A DNA stretch of 64,000 nucleotides from Spirosoma montaniterrae (GTDB lineage: Bacteria > Bacteroidota > Bacteroidia > Cytophagales > Spirosomataceae). Each line of letters opens with the position of its first letter. Positions within the stretch are counted from its first letter, which is position 1. Positions 45,322 to 52,675 of this stretch are shown in pieces. The DNA lies in NCBI RefSeq assembly GCF_001988955.1, contig NZ_CP014263.1, positions 3,070,001 through 3,134,000 on the forward strand, in the 5' to 3' direction. The position numbers and the translations under genes are program-made. The notes beneath the pieces are model-generated. The model saw only the letters and a list, made by a program, of their open reading frames with translations, did not search any database and was not told where the DNA came from.

Positions 45322-45981
45322 ATGCGCCCCACTGTCGATGAGTTGTATCAGTCTGGCCGTTATCGCCTGATCGAGTCGTTCAAAATTGATGAGATGAATC
45401 AGTTCATCATGCGCGAACTGGGCACGAAACTCCCCGAACAGCAACCAGAAAAGCATAGCGGGAAACGTTGGCTTCCCCTGTTTGGTATGGGTATCGCAGG
45501 TGGCCTGATTGGCTTTTTGAGTGCCTACGGTTTCTTCACCTACGTCGACAAACCCGATGGTCCGTCGTTCTTGTGGCAACTGATCGGTGTTGCGGTGGGG
45601 TTCTTCGTTTTGCTACCCATTCATGAATTCATTCACGGGCTGGCATTCCGCCGAATTGGTGCGCCCAACGTCGGTTACGGTTATTCGCTGAAAAATCTGA
45701 TGGTGTATGCCTACAGCCAGAATTTTCCGGCTACCACGCGCGAGATCGCCTTCGTGGCCGTAATGCCGTTTCTGGTCATTACGATTGCGTTGATTATCGG
45801 GTGGGTTTTGCTGCCCGTTTGCGCCGTATTCTGGGCGGGCCTGCTCCTCCTCCACACCAGTGCCTGCATCGGCGACTTTGTACTGATCAACTATCACCGC
45901 AAGAATCAGCACCGCACCGTTTATACCTACGACGACGTAGACGGTGCCCGCATGACGTATTTTTTTGAGGAAGTCATCTGA
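45322..45981 (+). CDS. DUF3267 putative membrane metalloprotease
   Basis: 219-residue protein with three to four transmembrane helices (residues ~53-73, 85-103, 145-165 and 168-190). The motif HEFIHG in LLPIHEFIHGLAFRRIG is an HExxH-like zinc site at the end of helix 2, as in DUF3267 membrane peptidases. The family's natural substrate is unknown. The stop codon is the first triplet of the palindrome 45978-46122. Confidence 0.82.
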   Translation: MRPTVDELYQSGRYRLIESFKIDEMNQFIMRELGTKLPEQQPEKHSGKRWLPLFGMGIAGGLIGFLSAYGFFTYVDKPDGPSFLWQLIGVAVGFFVLLPIHEFIHGLAFRRIGAPNVGYGYSLKNLMVYAYSQNFPATTREIAFVAVMPFLVITIALIIGWVLLPVCAVFWAGLLLLHTSACIGDFVLINYHRKNQHRTVYTYDDVDGARMTYFFEEVI

Positions 45982-46122
45982 ACCATCTGAACCAGGATTA
46001 GCCGGGATTTACAAGATTACCGCAAGATTCTGCGCTTCGCTTGTTTATGAACCCGAGTAAGCGTAGCGTAGAATCCTGTTTAATCTTGTAAATCCTGGCT
46101 AATCCTGGTTCAGATGGTTCAG
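45978..46122. repeat. Long near-perfect palindrome of the AACCAGGATTAGCC family
   Basis: Arms of about 65 bp (45978-46042 and 46058-46122) are near-perfect inverted copies; the outer ~45 bp differ at only a few positions. It fills the whole space between two convergent stop codons (45981 and 46124), so it can serve as a bidirectional terminator-like hairpin. Confidence 0.85.
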
Positions 46123-46123
46123 A

Positions 46124-46885
46124 CTACTTAATCATCGAATAATCGGTTGGTTTCAGATACACCGACTCTACTTTTTCGGTGAGTTTGCCGTTGGCTTCGG
46201 AAGCGTCGCGGGCTTTGATCCAGTCGGGGTCGTTGCGGAAGGCATCGAAATGCTTTTTGCCTTCGGCTTCGCTGGGGTGGGCCAGCATATAAATCAGTTT
46301 GGGCTGAGTGCCATTGGCTTCGGTTGTAATCCAGTAGCCGACGTGTGTCATGCCATGCTTGCTGAACAGGTTGATCGTATGATCGCGGAAGCGGGCCAGT
46401 AAATTGGTCAGTTTACCCCGCGTGGCTGTGTAGGTCCGCAGTTCAAACGTTCGTTCAGGATTTTTGACGCCCGTTTTGATGGTCGGCGATAGCTGCGATT
46501 CCATCATAAAAATCTGGTCGATATGGTCGATCAGTTTGCCGTTGGCTTCGGTTTTGGCGACGACGGCTTTCCAGTCGGGGTCGTTGATGAACGCCTGCCA
46601 CGATGCCTCGCGGGCCTCGCGGTCGGGGTAAGCCAGGATGTAAATCAGTTCTTTACGGGCCGTATCGGTGGGGGTCCAGTAGCCAATGTTTTCCATGCCG
46701 TGTTTGGCAAACAGTTTTGTCGTGTATTGCCGAAACCGGTCGACAATCTCGGCATATTTGCCGGGCGTGGGGTAGTAGATACGAATCTCATACAACTTCC
46801 CCGATGGTTTACCGGGATATGGCTTAGCTACAGCAAATGAGTTGACTACCAGCAAAATAGCAATAAGAGAATACAAGTGGCGCAT
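46124..46885 (-). CDS. NIPSNAP-family protein, exported
   Basis: The start at 46885 (MRHLYSLIAILLVVNSFAVA) yields a signal peptide; upstream codons are less plausible. Two NIPSNAP (dimeric alpha/beta-barrel) domains follow, at residues ~28-125 and ~138-245, recognisable by LYEIRIYYPTPGKYAEIVDR and FELRTYTATRGKLTNLLARF with matching HGM(E/T).(I/V)GYW in each. The molecular function of the family in bacteria is not established. It is convergent with DUF3267. Confidence 0.87.
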   Translation of the reverse strand: MRHLYSLIAILLVVNSFAVAKPYPGKPSGKLYEIRIYYPTPGKYAEIVDRFRQYTTKLFAKHGMENIGYWTPTDTARKELIYILAYPDREAREASWQAFINDPDWKAVVAKTEANGKLIDHIDQIFMMESQLSPTIKTGVKNPERTFELRTYTATRGKLTNLLARFRDHTINLFSKHGMTHVGYWITTEANGTQPKLIYMLAHPSEAEGKKHFDAFRNDPDWIKARDASEANGKLTEKVESVYLKPTDYSMIK

Positions 46886-46995
46886 CGGCGTATCGATTGA
46901 GAAAAAAGTGCTGAGCAGTAAAGTCATCAACCAAATAAAATCTACCTCTGCGTACTCCGCGTAATCTCCGTTCCTCTGCGTTTGTCCTTAAAAAC

Positions 46996-47025
46996 TTGCA
47001 AAACAGCCGCCACCTCCTATTTTTG
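46996..47025 (+). promoter_or_regulatory. Bacteroidota promoter of the alpha-E gene
   Basis: TTG (46996-46998) and TATTTTTG (47018-47025) are separated by 19 bp, matching the Bacteroidota -33/-7 pattern, 23 bp upstream of the ATG at 47049. Confidence 0.55.
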
Positions 47026-47048
47026 TTGAATACCCTTCTTTACGTACC

Positions 47049-48014
47049 ATGCTGAGCCGCGTTGCCAACTCCGTTTACTGGATGCACCGTTATATTGAGC
47101 GGGCCGAAAACTACGCCCGTTTCATAAGCGTAAACTTCAACCTTGCCCTCGATCTGCCGCCCAACGTCGACCAGCAATGGGAGCCGCTTCTGATTGCCAC
47201 CGCCGATAATTCCCTGTTCTACGAGCACTATCGGTATCCTACCCGCGAGAACGTAATTCAGTTCATGACATTCGACAAACGGAATCCCAATTCAACCGTG
47301 TCGTGTCTGAGCAACGCCCGCGAAAACGCCCGTACCATTCGGGAGGTGATCTCAAAAGAGATGTGGGAACACCTCAACGAGTTTTATCTGCACGTGCGCG
47401 ACAAGGCCCCGCAGGCTCAATACTGGGATCAAAGCCAGACGCAGCACTTTTTCATTGACATTCGCAATAGCATCCAGCTTTTTTACGGCATCATCGACGC
47501 CACTATCACCCGCAACGAAGCCTGGCACTTCGGGCGGCTGGGCCGTTTTCTCGAACGCGCCGACAAAACCTCGCGCTTTCTCGACGTAAAATATTTCACG
47601 CTTCTACCTGAAGTCGATGCCGTTGGCACCACCATCGACCTGATGATCTGGTCGGCGGTATTGAAATCGGTCAGTGCCTATAATATGCATCGACAACAGC
47701 ATCGGTCGCTGACGCCCACCAGCATTGTGGATTTTCTGATTCTCGACAAGATGTTTCCGCGTGCCGTAGCGCATTGCATCCGGCAGGCCGAACTTTCGCT
47801 CTACGAAATATCGGGCAATAACCCCGCGCAGGGCTTCGGCAATGCCGCCGAACGCGCCCTCTCAAAACTCCGCACCGAGATAGAATTCACCGAAACCAGC
47901 GACATTTTCCGAACGGGGCTGCACCAGTACTTAGACAACTTTCAGACGCGCACCAATGAAATCGGCACCGCCATTTTCGAGACCTATTTCGACCTGAAAC
48001 CCGTTGAAGCGTAA
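47049..48014 (+). CDS. Alpha-E domain protein (DUF403)
   Basis: 321-residue all-helical protein beginning MLSRVANSVYWMHRYIERAE, the hallmark of the alpha-E family, with WHFGRLGRFLERADKTSRFL in the middle and DNFQTRTNEIGTAIFETYF at the end. Family members usually sit in an operon with a circularly permuted ATP-grasp protein and a transglutaminase-like protease, thought to make or process a peptide tag. Here neither is adjacent: the gene upstream is divergent, and the accessory island begins just downstream. Confidence 0.9.
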   Translation: MLSRVANSVYWMHRYIERAENYARFISVNFNLALDLPPNVDQQWEPLLIATADNSLFYEHYRYPTRENVIQFMTFDKRNPNSTVSCLSNARENARTIREVISKEMWEHLNEFYLHVRDKAPQAQYWDQSQTQHFFIDIRNSIQLFYGIIDATITRNEAWHFGRLGRFLERADKTSRFLDVKYFTLLPEVDAVGTTIDLMIWSAVLKSVSAYNMHRQQHRSLTPTSIVDFLILDKMFPRAVAHCIRQAELSLYEISGNNPAQGFGNAAERALSKLRTEIEFTETSDIFRTGLHQYLDNFQTRTNEIGTAIFETYFDLKPVEA

Positions 48015-48024
48015 TGTACCCCCA

Positions 48025-48084
48025 ACCCCCTGAAGGGGGCTACTCCGAGCCTAAAGGGAGTTTAGGTAGCCCTTTTCAGGGGGT
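48025..48084. repeat. Hairpin repeat at the left edge of the accessory island
   Basis: Arms 48025-48043 and 48066-48084 (19 bp, one mismatch; ACCCCCTGAAGGGGGCTAC type) enclose a second small stem CCTAAA/TTTAGG. It lies 10 bp after the alpha-E stop and 8 bp before the recombinase remnant. Confidence 0.75.
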
Positions 48085-48092
48085 GGAAATGA

Positions 48093-48269
48093 AGCTGCGT
48101 AAACGGCATTCACAGCCTTCGCCACAGTTTCGCCACCCACCTGCTCGAATCGGGCTTTGATATCCGTTACATGTATCAACTGCTGGGCCACGAGAGCATC
48201 CTGACCACAATGCGCTATACCCACGTCACGGCTGATAAAATCAGCACCCTTAAAAGTCAAGTCCATTAG
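48093..48269 (+). pseudogene. Tyrosine recombinase, C-terminal remnant
   Basis: Fifty-eight codons in frame to the TAG at 48267-48269, with a stop codon immediately before (48090-48092) and no start. The peptide reads [18 protein letters not shown], then [18 protein letters not shown], then [18 protein letters not shown]. These are the HxxR box, the LLGH motif and the nucleophile Tyr of phage/XerD/integron-type integrases. The N-terminal and core parts, including the first catalytic Arg, are missing. It may be the relic of the enzyme that mobilised the adjacent cassettes or of an unrelated element. Confidence 0.88.
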
Positions 48270-48602
48270 AAGATCTGTAAACGCAGCGTCTCACCACGGC
48301 AACGGCCCCGGCTCGTGCCGACGTAGCAGCGGGCGCAGTTGTGCCAAACTGAAAAACTTCCGTTTCAAAATGAGCCCTGCGTGGTTCCAATAACTACGCG
48401 TTTATTGCGCTTTATACGACCTTGCGTATCAAAACGGTACAGGTGTTTGTCTTTACCGAAAAAGTAGTTTGGCCGGGCCGCCGTTGCGGTATCCCTCTAT
48501 GTCCCGCCACCGTATAATAAATTCGGACTGAATTAGGGGGCCTTTTTTGTCCATTATCTTGTGTTTTCGTTGGCGATATGTACTCTTGTTATCAGTTATG
48601 TA
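48270..48602. other. Non-coding spacer between recombinase remnant and first attC-like site
   Basis: No convincing gene. A short minus-strand reading ending at about 48290 (LKRKFFSLAQLRPLLRRHEP) looks protein-like, but it is under 40 codons and has no start, so it is at most a gene remnant. GC content drops toward the right end. Confidence 0.4.
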
Positions 48603-48706
48603 GGCCAACGTTTTGTAAGCGCAAATCTACCCATACGCTTAATATCAACCAACGCATTATCAGCGAATTGATATTAAGCGGGTTTACGTACAATAACACG
48701 TTGGGT
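48603..48706 (+). repeat. attC-like site 1 (degenerate)
   Basis: The outer cores are GGCCAAC (48603-48609) and GTTGGGT (48700-48706); the inner stem is a perfect 13-bp pair CGCTTAATATCAA (48636-48648) / TTGATATTAAGCG (48668-48680). The right core is followed by GGTCCATA, as in the better sites. The left core departs from RYYYAAC, so this is the least certain site. Confidence 0.5.
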
Positions 48707-48727
48707 GGTCCATACAGCGAAGGCGTG

Positions 48728-48840
48728 TAGGCTAGCGTCGGGTCGACAGAGCGCACTCGATTGACAGATAGGCTTTTTTGCGTTCATTGTCAGGCGTCGG
48801 TCCACAGATTGCACTCCCCGATAGATCAACCAACAGCAGA
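48728..48840. repeat. Two ~55-bp repeat units ahead of the TIR gene
   Basis: Two copies of the island's short repeat, beginning GCGTCGGGTCGACAGAGCGC and GCGTCGGTCCACAGATTGCA, with the shared (C/T)GACAG...GCAC...C..CGAT...AG layout. Confidence 0.6.
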
Positions 48841-48892
48841 AACAGACTGTTATCTATTCAAAGTTTAATCGTTGTAAAACCATTATTTGAGC

Positions 48893-49480
48893 ATGGCAAG
48901 AAAATGTTATATATCCTTTAAAACAGAAGATATTGCTTATAAGAATTATATACAAACATATCTAAACGTTGATATGATTGATAAATCACTGAATGAGCCT
49001 GTTAATTCATACGATGAAGATTACATAATGCGAGTCATAAGGCAATACTATCTATCAGACTCAACTGTAACAATTCACTTGATTGGCCTTTATGGAGCTG
49101 AAAACCGAGGTCAGCACGAGCAAAGATTCATCAAAAGAGAATTACAAGCATCACTCTTTCACGGAATAGGTAATACGCAAAATGGCATATTAGGTGTAGT
49201 TTTACCCGATATGTACAATACGGTGTATGGTGGTTCAGGAATTTGCTCAACCTGTGGAGGTTCACACAACTATGTATATATTGATGACTCTACAACAATA
49301 AAAGAATTCAGTTATAATTATTATATTCCAAAAGAAAACAAATGTTCGTGGGCAGAGGAAGATAGATTCTGTGTGCTTGTTAAATGGAGTGATTTTATAA
49401 ATAGTCCTGAATATTATATTGAACGAGCTTTTCAAAAGCGCAATTCTTTAATCGCTGACTATACTCGGGTAAGACCTTAA
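48893..49480 (+). CDS. TIR-like (ThsB/MTH538-type) protein
   Basis: 195 residues from the ATG at 48893 (MARKCYISFKTEDIAYKNYI). The opening beta-strand/helix and the later STVTIHLIGLYG, HEQRFIKRELQASLFHG and ILGVVLPDMYNTVYGGSG follow the TIR-like fold found in Thoeris ThsB and MTH538 proteins. Such proteins make or consume an NAD-derived signal in phage defence. A CSTCGG stretch (residues ~118-123) could bind metal. The gene is strongly AT-rich compared with the 47 kb before it. It is 10 bp upstream of the SLATT gene, and the pair is followed by attC-like site 2. Confidence 0.65.
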   Translation: MARKCYISFKTEDIAYKNYIQTYLNVDMIDKSLNEPVNSYDEDYIMRVIRQYYLSDSTVTIHLIGLYGAENRGQHEQRFIKRELQASLFHGIGNTQNGILGVVLPDMYNTVYGGSGICSTCGGSHNYVYIDDSTTIKEFSYNYYIPKENKCSWAEEDRFCVLVKWSDFINSPEYYIERAFQKRNSLIADYTRVRP

Positions 49481-49490
49481 AAATTACAAC

Positions 49491-50399
49491 ATGGCAGTAA
49501 ATAGTTTACCAAAAATCACGGAGAAGGATTTTACAAGCTTATACATTGCTTCTGATGAAGCTTCGAAAAAAGCCCAATCTGATTATGTGCTAATCATAGC
49601 TATTGACCTAATTGCAATGTTGGTAGCTTCTGCGGTAGCTACTTATAATTATCAGACGGAATATTCTAAAAGAATTTTGTACATAATTTCAGGAGTACTA
49701 CTCTTGCTTAGTCTTATATTAACTATTGTTTTGTTAACTAAAAAATACGAAGACATATGGTATCAAGGCAGAGCGTTGGCAGAGTCTTGTAAAACCTTGA
49801 CTTGGCGGTTTATGACACGTTCTGAGTTGTTTGAGACTTCGATTCCAGATGACGAAGCAAAACAAAAGTTCATACATCGAGTGCAAGAATTGAGTAAGGA
49901 ATTCTTGGAGCTAAATAAAGTATTGAATGCAGAATTATTAAACAAACCTGTTATCACTCAGGTCATGCTTAATGTGAGAGCGTTACCCTTAACAGAAAGA
50001 AAAGAGTTTTACATAGAGAACCGCATAGAAAATCAAAAAAAGTGGTATTCAACTAAAGCGAAATTCAATAAAGGTAGGTACAATTTTTGGTTTACTATTA
50101 TAATTGTGGCTCAATCAATTTCTCTAATCAGTGTGTCATATTTAATAAGTCAACCAAACTCCGATTGGAACCTTATTGGTTTTTTTACTACTATTTCTGC
50201 ATCAGCAATTAGTTGGTTACAACTAAAAAGACACCAAGAATTGAAACAGGCATATACTACAGCTTCTCAGGAATTGAATTTGATAGTTTCCCTGTCTCAC
50301 GAAATTATTGGCGAAAGTGAATTTTCAAAATTCGTTTTAGATTCGGAAAATGCGGTATCTAGAGAGCATACGCTCTGGCTAGCACAGAGAAGAAAATAG
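49491..50399 (+). CDS. SLATT-domain (DUF4231-like) membrane effector
   Basis: 302 residues. The helix pair ~30-82 (VLIIAIDLIAMLVASAVATY and IISGVLLLLSLILTIVLL) is followed by YEDIWYQGRALAESCKTLTW, the W..GR..AES.K...W pattern of SLATT domains. A second pair of helices lies at ~203-245, and the end is AVSREHTLWLAQRR, typical of DUF4231. SLATT proteins are predicted pore-forming effectors that act with nucleotide-signal producers. Pairing with the TIR-like gene 10 bp upstream suggests sensor/signal plus membrane effector. Confidence 0.7.
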   Translation: MAVNSLPKITEKDFTSLYIASDEASKKAQSDYVLIIAIDLIAMLVASAVATYNYQTEYSKRILYIISGVLLLLSLILTIVLLTKKYEDIWYQGRALAESCKTLTWRFMTRSELFETSIPDDEAKQKFIHRVQELSKEFLELNKVLNAELLNKPVITQVMLNVRALPLTERKEFYIENRIENQKKWYSTKAKFNKGRYNFWFTIIIVAQSISLISVSYLISQPNSDWNLIGFFTTISASAISWLQLKRHQELKQAYTTASQELNLIVSLSHEIIGESEFSKFVLDSENAVSREHTLWLAQRRK

Positions 50400-50444
50400 A
50401 TTACTAAATCATATTTTGTGCTCAATTCTAGCAGATTGTGCGGT

Positions 50445-50508
50445 GTCATCGCTCTGTGCGGTGTCGCTTCCGGGTGACAGGGGGCAGGCCGAAAGGGCAA
50501 GCGATGCA
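50445..50508. repeat. Short repeat unit leading into attC-like site 2
   Basis: One unit (TTCCGGGTGACAGGGGGCAG then GCCGAAAGGGCAAGC) directly precedes the left core of the next site, as also happens at sites 4, 5, 7 and 8. Confidence 0.6.
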
Positions 50509-50594
50509 GCCCAACCGCAGGGGGTGTAAAAGTCCGAGGTACGTATGTTCAGATGAGTTGTGTGCTTGCCCATTAACCCCCTGGGTCGTTGGGG
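50509..50594 (+). repeat. attC-like site 2
   Basis: Left core GCCCAAC (50509-50515) and right core GTTGGGG (50588-50594) pair 6/7; the inner arms CAGGGGGTG and CCCCCTG pair, with unpaired bases between core and inner arm. It lies 109 bp after the SLATT gene. The left part of the loop starts TGTAAAAG, close to the TGTAAAGG of the other sites. Confidence 0.72.
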
Positions 50595-50713
50595 GATTCT
50601 CAAAGCAGCTGCTCGTGTGCCAGCATCTGGTCGACAAGCCAAACGCCCCGATATTGTATATTAGACGAAGGCAAACTTTTAGTTGTCACTATTTAAAACA
50701 AGTTGCTATTAGC
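50595..50713. repeat. Post-core sequence and one short repeat unit
   Basis: After the right core comes GTGTGCCAGCATCTGGTCGA followed by CAAGCCAAACGCCCCGAT, one short repeat unit. From 50657 to the next ATG the DNA is AT-rich and may hold the promoter for the next gene. Confidence 0.55.
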
Positions 50714-51883
50714 ATGGACTCAATAATGGCTCGAAACTTGTTGGGTGGTTTTTCTGGATATTCCCCAGTTCTATCTCCGGCAATTAATGGGATGATACTT
50801 CAACTTTATTTAGCTGCCCGAGATCCTGCAAGACCACGGTTAGGAATAGAGCGTGATACACTAGAATTAAATTACTCTACTTCACTTTACACACTTCATC
50901 AATATTTTCAAAGTGAAACGCATCAGAAAGCCGTTGAATTATTGCAAAAATCTATCTTTCATAATAAACCATTTGGGCTTTACTTGCGCAGTTTTGCTTT
51001 TGGCGCATCTGTTGACCCACCTCAATTAGACTTAAATACGATTGATACACATGTTCAAATGCAAGATGAGCATTTTCAATTTTGGTTAACTAGATATATT
51101 GTACCAAAAGTGCCATTTTTAGCTATTGAAAACCCTGCTCTTGAACTTCGCACCAATAATAGTTTACCGAAAATTGCCCTTGTTGATGATTCTTGGCAAA
51201 GCGTTGTCAAATCGATAATCCCAGTAGCAACAGTAATCGTACTTTATTTCGGAGTGATTACTGATGGAGTTAAGATAGAAATAGAAGCTATACGTTTCGC
51301 AAATCGACAAGATTCAACAATTTTATTTCATAGTGAGCCAATCGTTGATATTGATATATCAGATTTTCCTAATGTCTTCTCTTGGAAAGAAGAAAATTTT
51401 GATGCTACTGCAATACTTTCAATATTACAAACTTTACCTGTTTGTAATAAAGATCTGTGCGAATATGTAATTTTGCCTGTGAAGCCTGCGCCACCATCTA
51501 TTTTAAAAGATTATACAGATGGGATTACTAACATGGGTTTATTAGCTGGTCATCATATGCTAAAAAATAGTATGTATGTGGATGCTGTAGATGCATTTGT
51601 TGCGTCTATAGCATCTTCTTTCTGGAGCCAAAATGAATACGCTCGTGCCTTTGCTTACAGATATTTAGCATGTTCTTTTTCTAAGCTTAATAAGCTCCAA
51701 CTGGCTATTGACATTCTTGAGTATAGCTTAGATTTATTTGAAAAATTTGCTCATGAAAACCCCTCCTCTGTTGCTGAAGCATTGCAAAATGTTAATGAGT
51801 TTGACAACATATTTCAACAATTTAGTACAATTAGTCGTGTCGATCATTTGCAAAAGCGATTGTCAATTTTACAGCTTAAATAA
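50714..51883 (+). CDS. Unknown protein, Rossmann-like N-terminus and helical C-terminus
   Basis: 389 residues from the ATG at 50714 (MDSIMARNLLGGFSGYSPVL); the longer open frame upstream runs through attC-like site 2 and is rejected. Residues ~85-200 contain PFGLYLRSFAFGAS, FLAIENPALELR, DDSWQSVVKSIIPVATVIVL and VKIEIEAI. This order recalls a predicted nucleotide-binding module of conflict proteins (LRSF...D, WQ..V, ...E), but I cannot name the family. The C-terminal ~110 residues are helical, TPR-like. It is AT-rich and forms a one-gene cassette closed by site 3. Confidence 0.7.
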   Translation: MDSIMARNLLGGFSGYSPVLSPAINGMILQLYLAARDPARPRLGIERDTLELNYSTSLYTLHQYFQSETHQKAVELLQKSIFHNKPFGLYLRSFAFGASVDPPQLDLNTIDTHVQMQDEHFQFWLTRYIVPKVPFLAIENPALELRTNNSLPKIALVDDSWQSVVKSIIPVATVIVLYFGVITDGVKIEIEAIRFANRQDSTILFHSEPIVDIDISDFPNVFSWKEENFDATAILSILQTLPVCNKDLCEYVILPVKPAPPSILKDYTDGITNMGLLAGHHMLKNSMYVDAVDAFVASIASSFWSQNEYARAFAYRYLACSFSKLNKLQLAIDILEYSLDLFEKFAHENPSSVAEALQNVNEFDNIFQQFSTISRVDHLQKRLSILQLK

Positions 51884-51939
51884 AAAAATAAATACTAGTT
51901 TTCCGTTGATAGTATGCTCACTGTTTAGGTAGGTTTTCA

Positions 51940-52026
51940 GCCCAACAAAAACGGGGATGTAAAGGTGGAAGTTATTGTCGTTCAGTATATTTGCTCGTTC
52001 ACCATAAGCCCTTGTGGGCGTTGGGT
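51940..52026 (+). repeat. attC-like site 3
   Basis: Cores GCCCAAC (51940-51946) and GTTGGGT (52020-52026), 87 bp apart end to end, 56 bp after the gene stop. The loop keeps GATGTAAAGG and CACCATAAG. The inner arms pair poorly (CGGGGATG versus CATAAGCCC), so the site may be decaying. Confidence 0.65.
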
Positions 52027-52369
52027 GGCGGGTCCATGAAGTGCTTGTGTGCCAGCGTCTTGGCGACAGCGCGAACGCCCCGGTAAGGCAAGTTTAGGCT
52101 TTCATTTCCGGGTTCCGGTCGACAGGTCGCGCGGCTCAGAGGTCAGGCTTTTGGCTTCCACGTCCCAGCGTCTCGGCGACAGGACAAACGCCCCGGTAAG
52201 GCAAACGATGGGCTTCGCGCTCTGTTTGACAGCAGTAGAATTGGCTTCGCGTTCGGCTTAACCATCCGGTCAGGCTTCGCGCTCGGTCTCATCGGTTAGT
52301 GCGTTGTGTTTCGCTGTGCGTGGGCGCGTTCTCCGGCGACAGGTTGCTCGCCCCCGAAGGAGAGGTTCA
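52027..52369. repeat. Gene-free block of short repeat units
   Basis: About five tandem degenerate ~55-bp units, e.g. CTTGGCGACAGCGCGAACGC, CCGGTCGACAGGTCGCGCGG and CTCGGCGACAGGACAAACGC, each followed by AGGCAAG or AGGTCAGG and a GGCTTCGCGCTCGG-like segment. No gene is present. It joins two attC-like sites, so it is a cassette without a gene. Confidence 0.7.
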
Positions 52370-52455
52370 GCCCAACCGTCAGGGGGTGTAAAGGTTTAGG
52401 TTGTTTGCGTTCAGTTGAGTAACTCGCTCACCATCAGCCCCCTGGGTCGTTGGGT
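52370..52455 (+). repeat. attC-like site 4 (best formed)
   Basis: Cores GCCCAAC (52370-52376) and GTTGGGT (52449-52455); the inner arms CAGGGGGTG and CCCCCTG pair well, leaving CGT and GGTC as internal unpaired segments. The loop carries TGTAAAGG and CACCATCAG. The 86-bp length is within the attC range. It is preceded by one short unit and followed by GGCCCGTCCATAAAGTGCTT. Confidence 0.78.
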
Positions 52456-52675
52456 GGCCCGTCCATAAAGTGCTTGTTCGGCGGGTCGCGGGCGACAGGT
52501 TGCAGGCCACAGAGGTCAGGTTTTTTGCTCGTTGGGCGGATCGCTGCCTCGCAAGCCAAACGCCCCGACAGGTCAGGTTTTGGCTTGCGAGGCAGCGTCT
52601 CGGCGACAGGCCAACCGCACCGATAGGCAAGTTTGACAAGGAGCGGTGTAAAATCAGGTTATTGGAAATTATAAT
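52456..52675. repeat. Short repeat units with a 20-bp hairpin
   Basis: Three to four ~55-bp units lead to the HEPN gene. Within them 52542-52561 and 52577-52597 form a stem of 20 pairs with one bulged base (CGCTGCCTCGCAAGCCAAAC and its complement), with a 15-nt loop. A bulged base in an otherwise perfect stem recalls the extrahelical bases of attC sites. Confidence 0.7.

Noticed and set aside
48290..48385. Minus-strand protein-like ending (LKRKFFSLAQLRPLLRRHEP)
   Set aside because: Under 40 codons, bounded by a stop upstream, no start and no recognised family; at most a remnant, so not listed as a gene.
50438..50713. N-terminal extension of the protein at 50714-51883
   Set aside because: The open frame runs through attC-like site 2 and a repeat unit, its codons are unlike the gene's, and a good ATG lies at 50714.
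51738..51932. Short frame at the 3' end of the unknown cassette gene
   Set aside because: It overlaps the real gene in another frame and ends in AT-rich non-coding DNA; no features of a protein.
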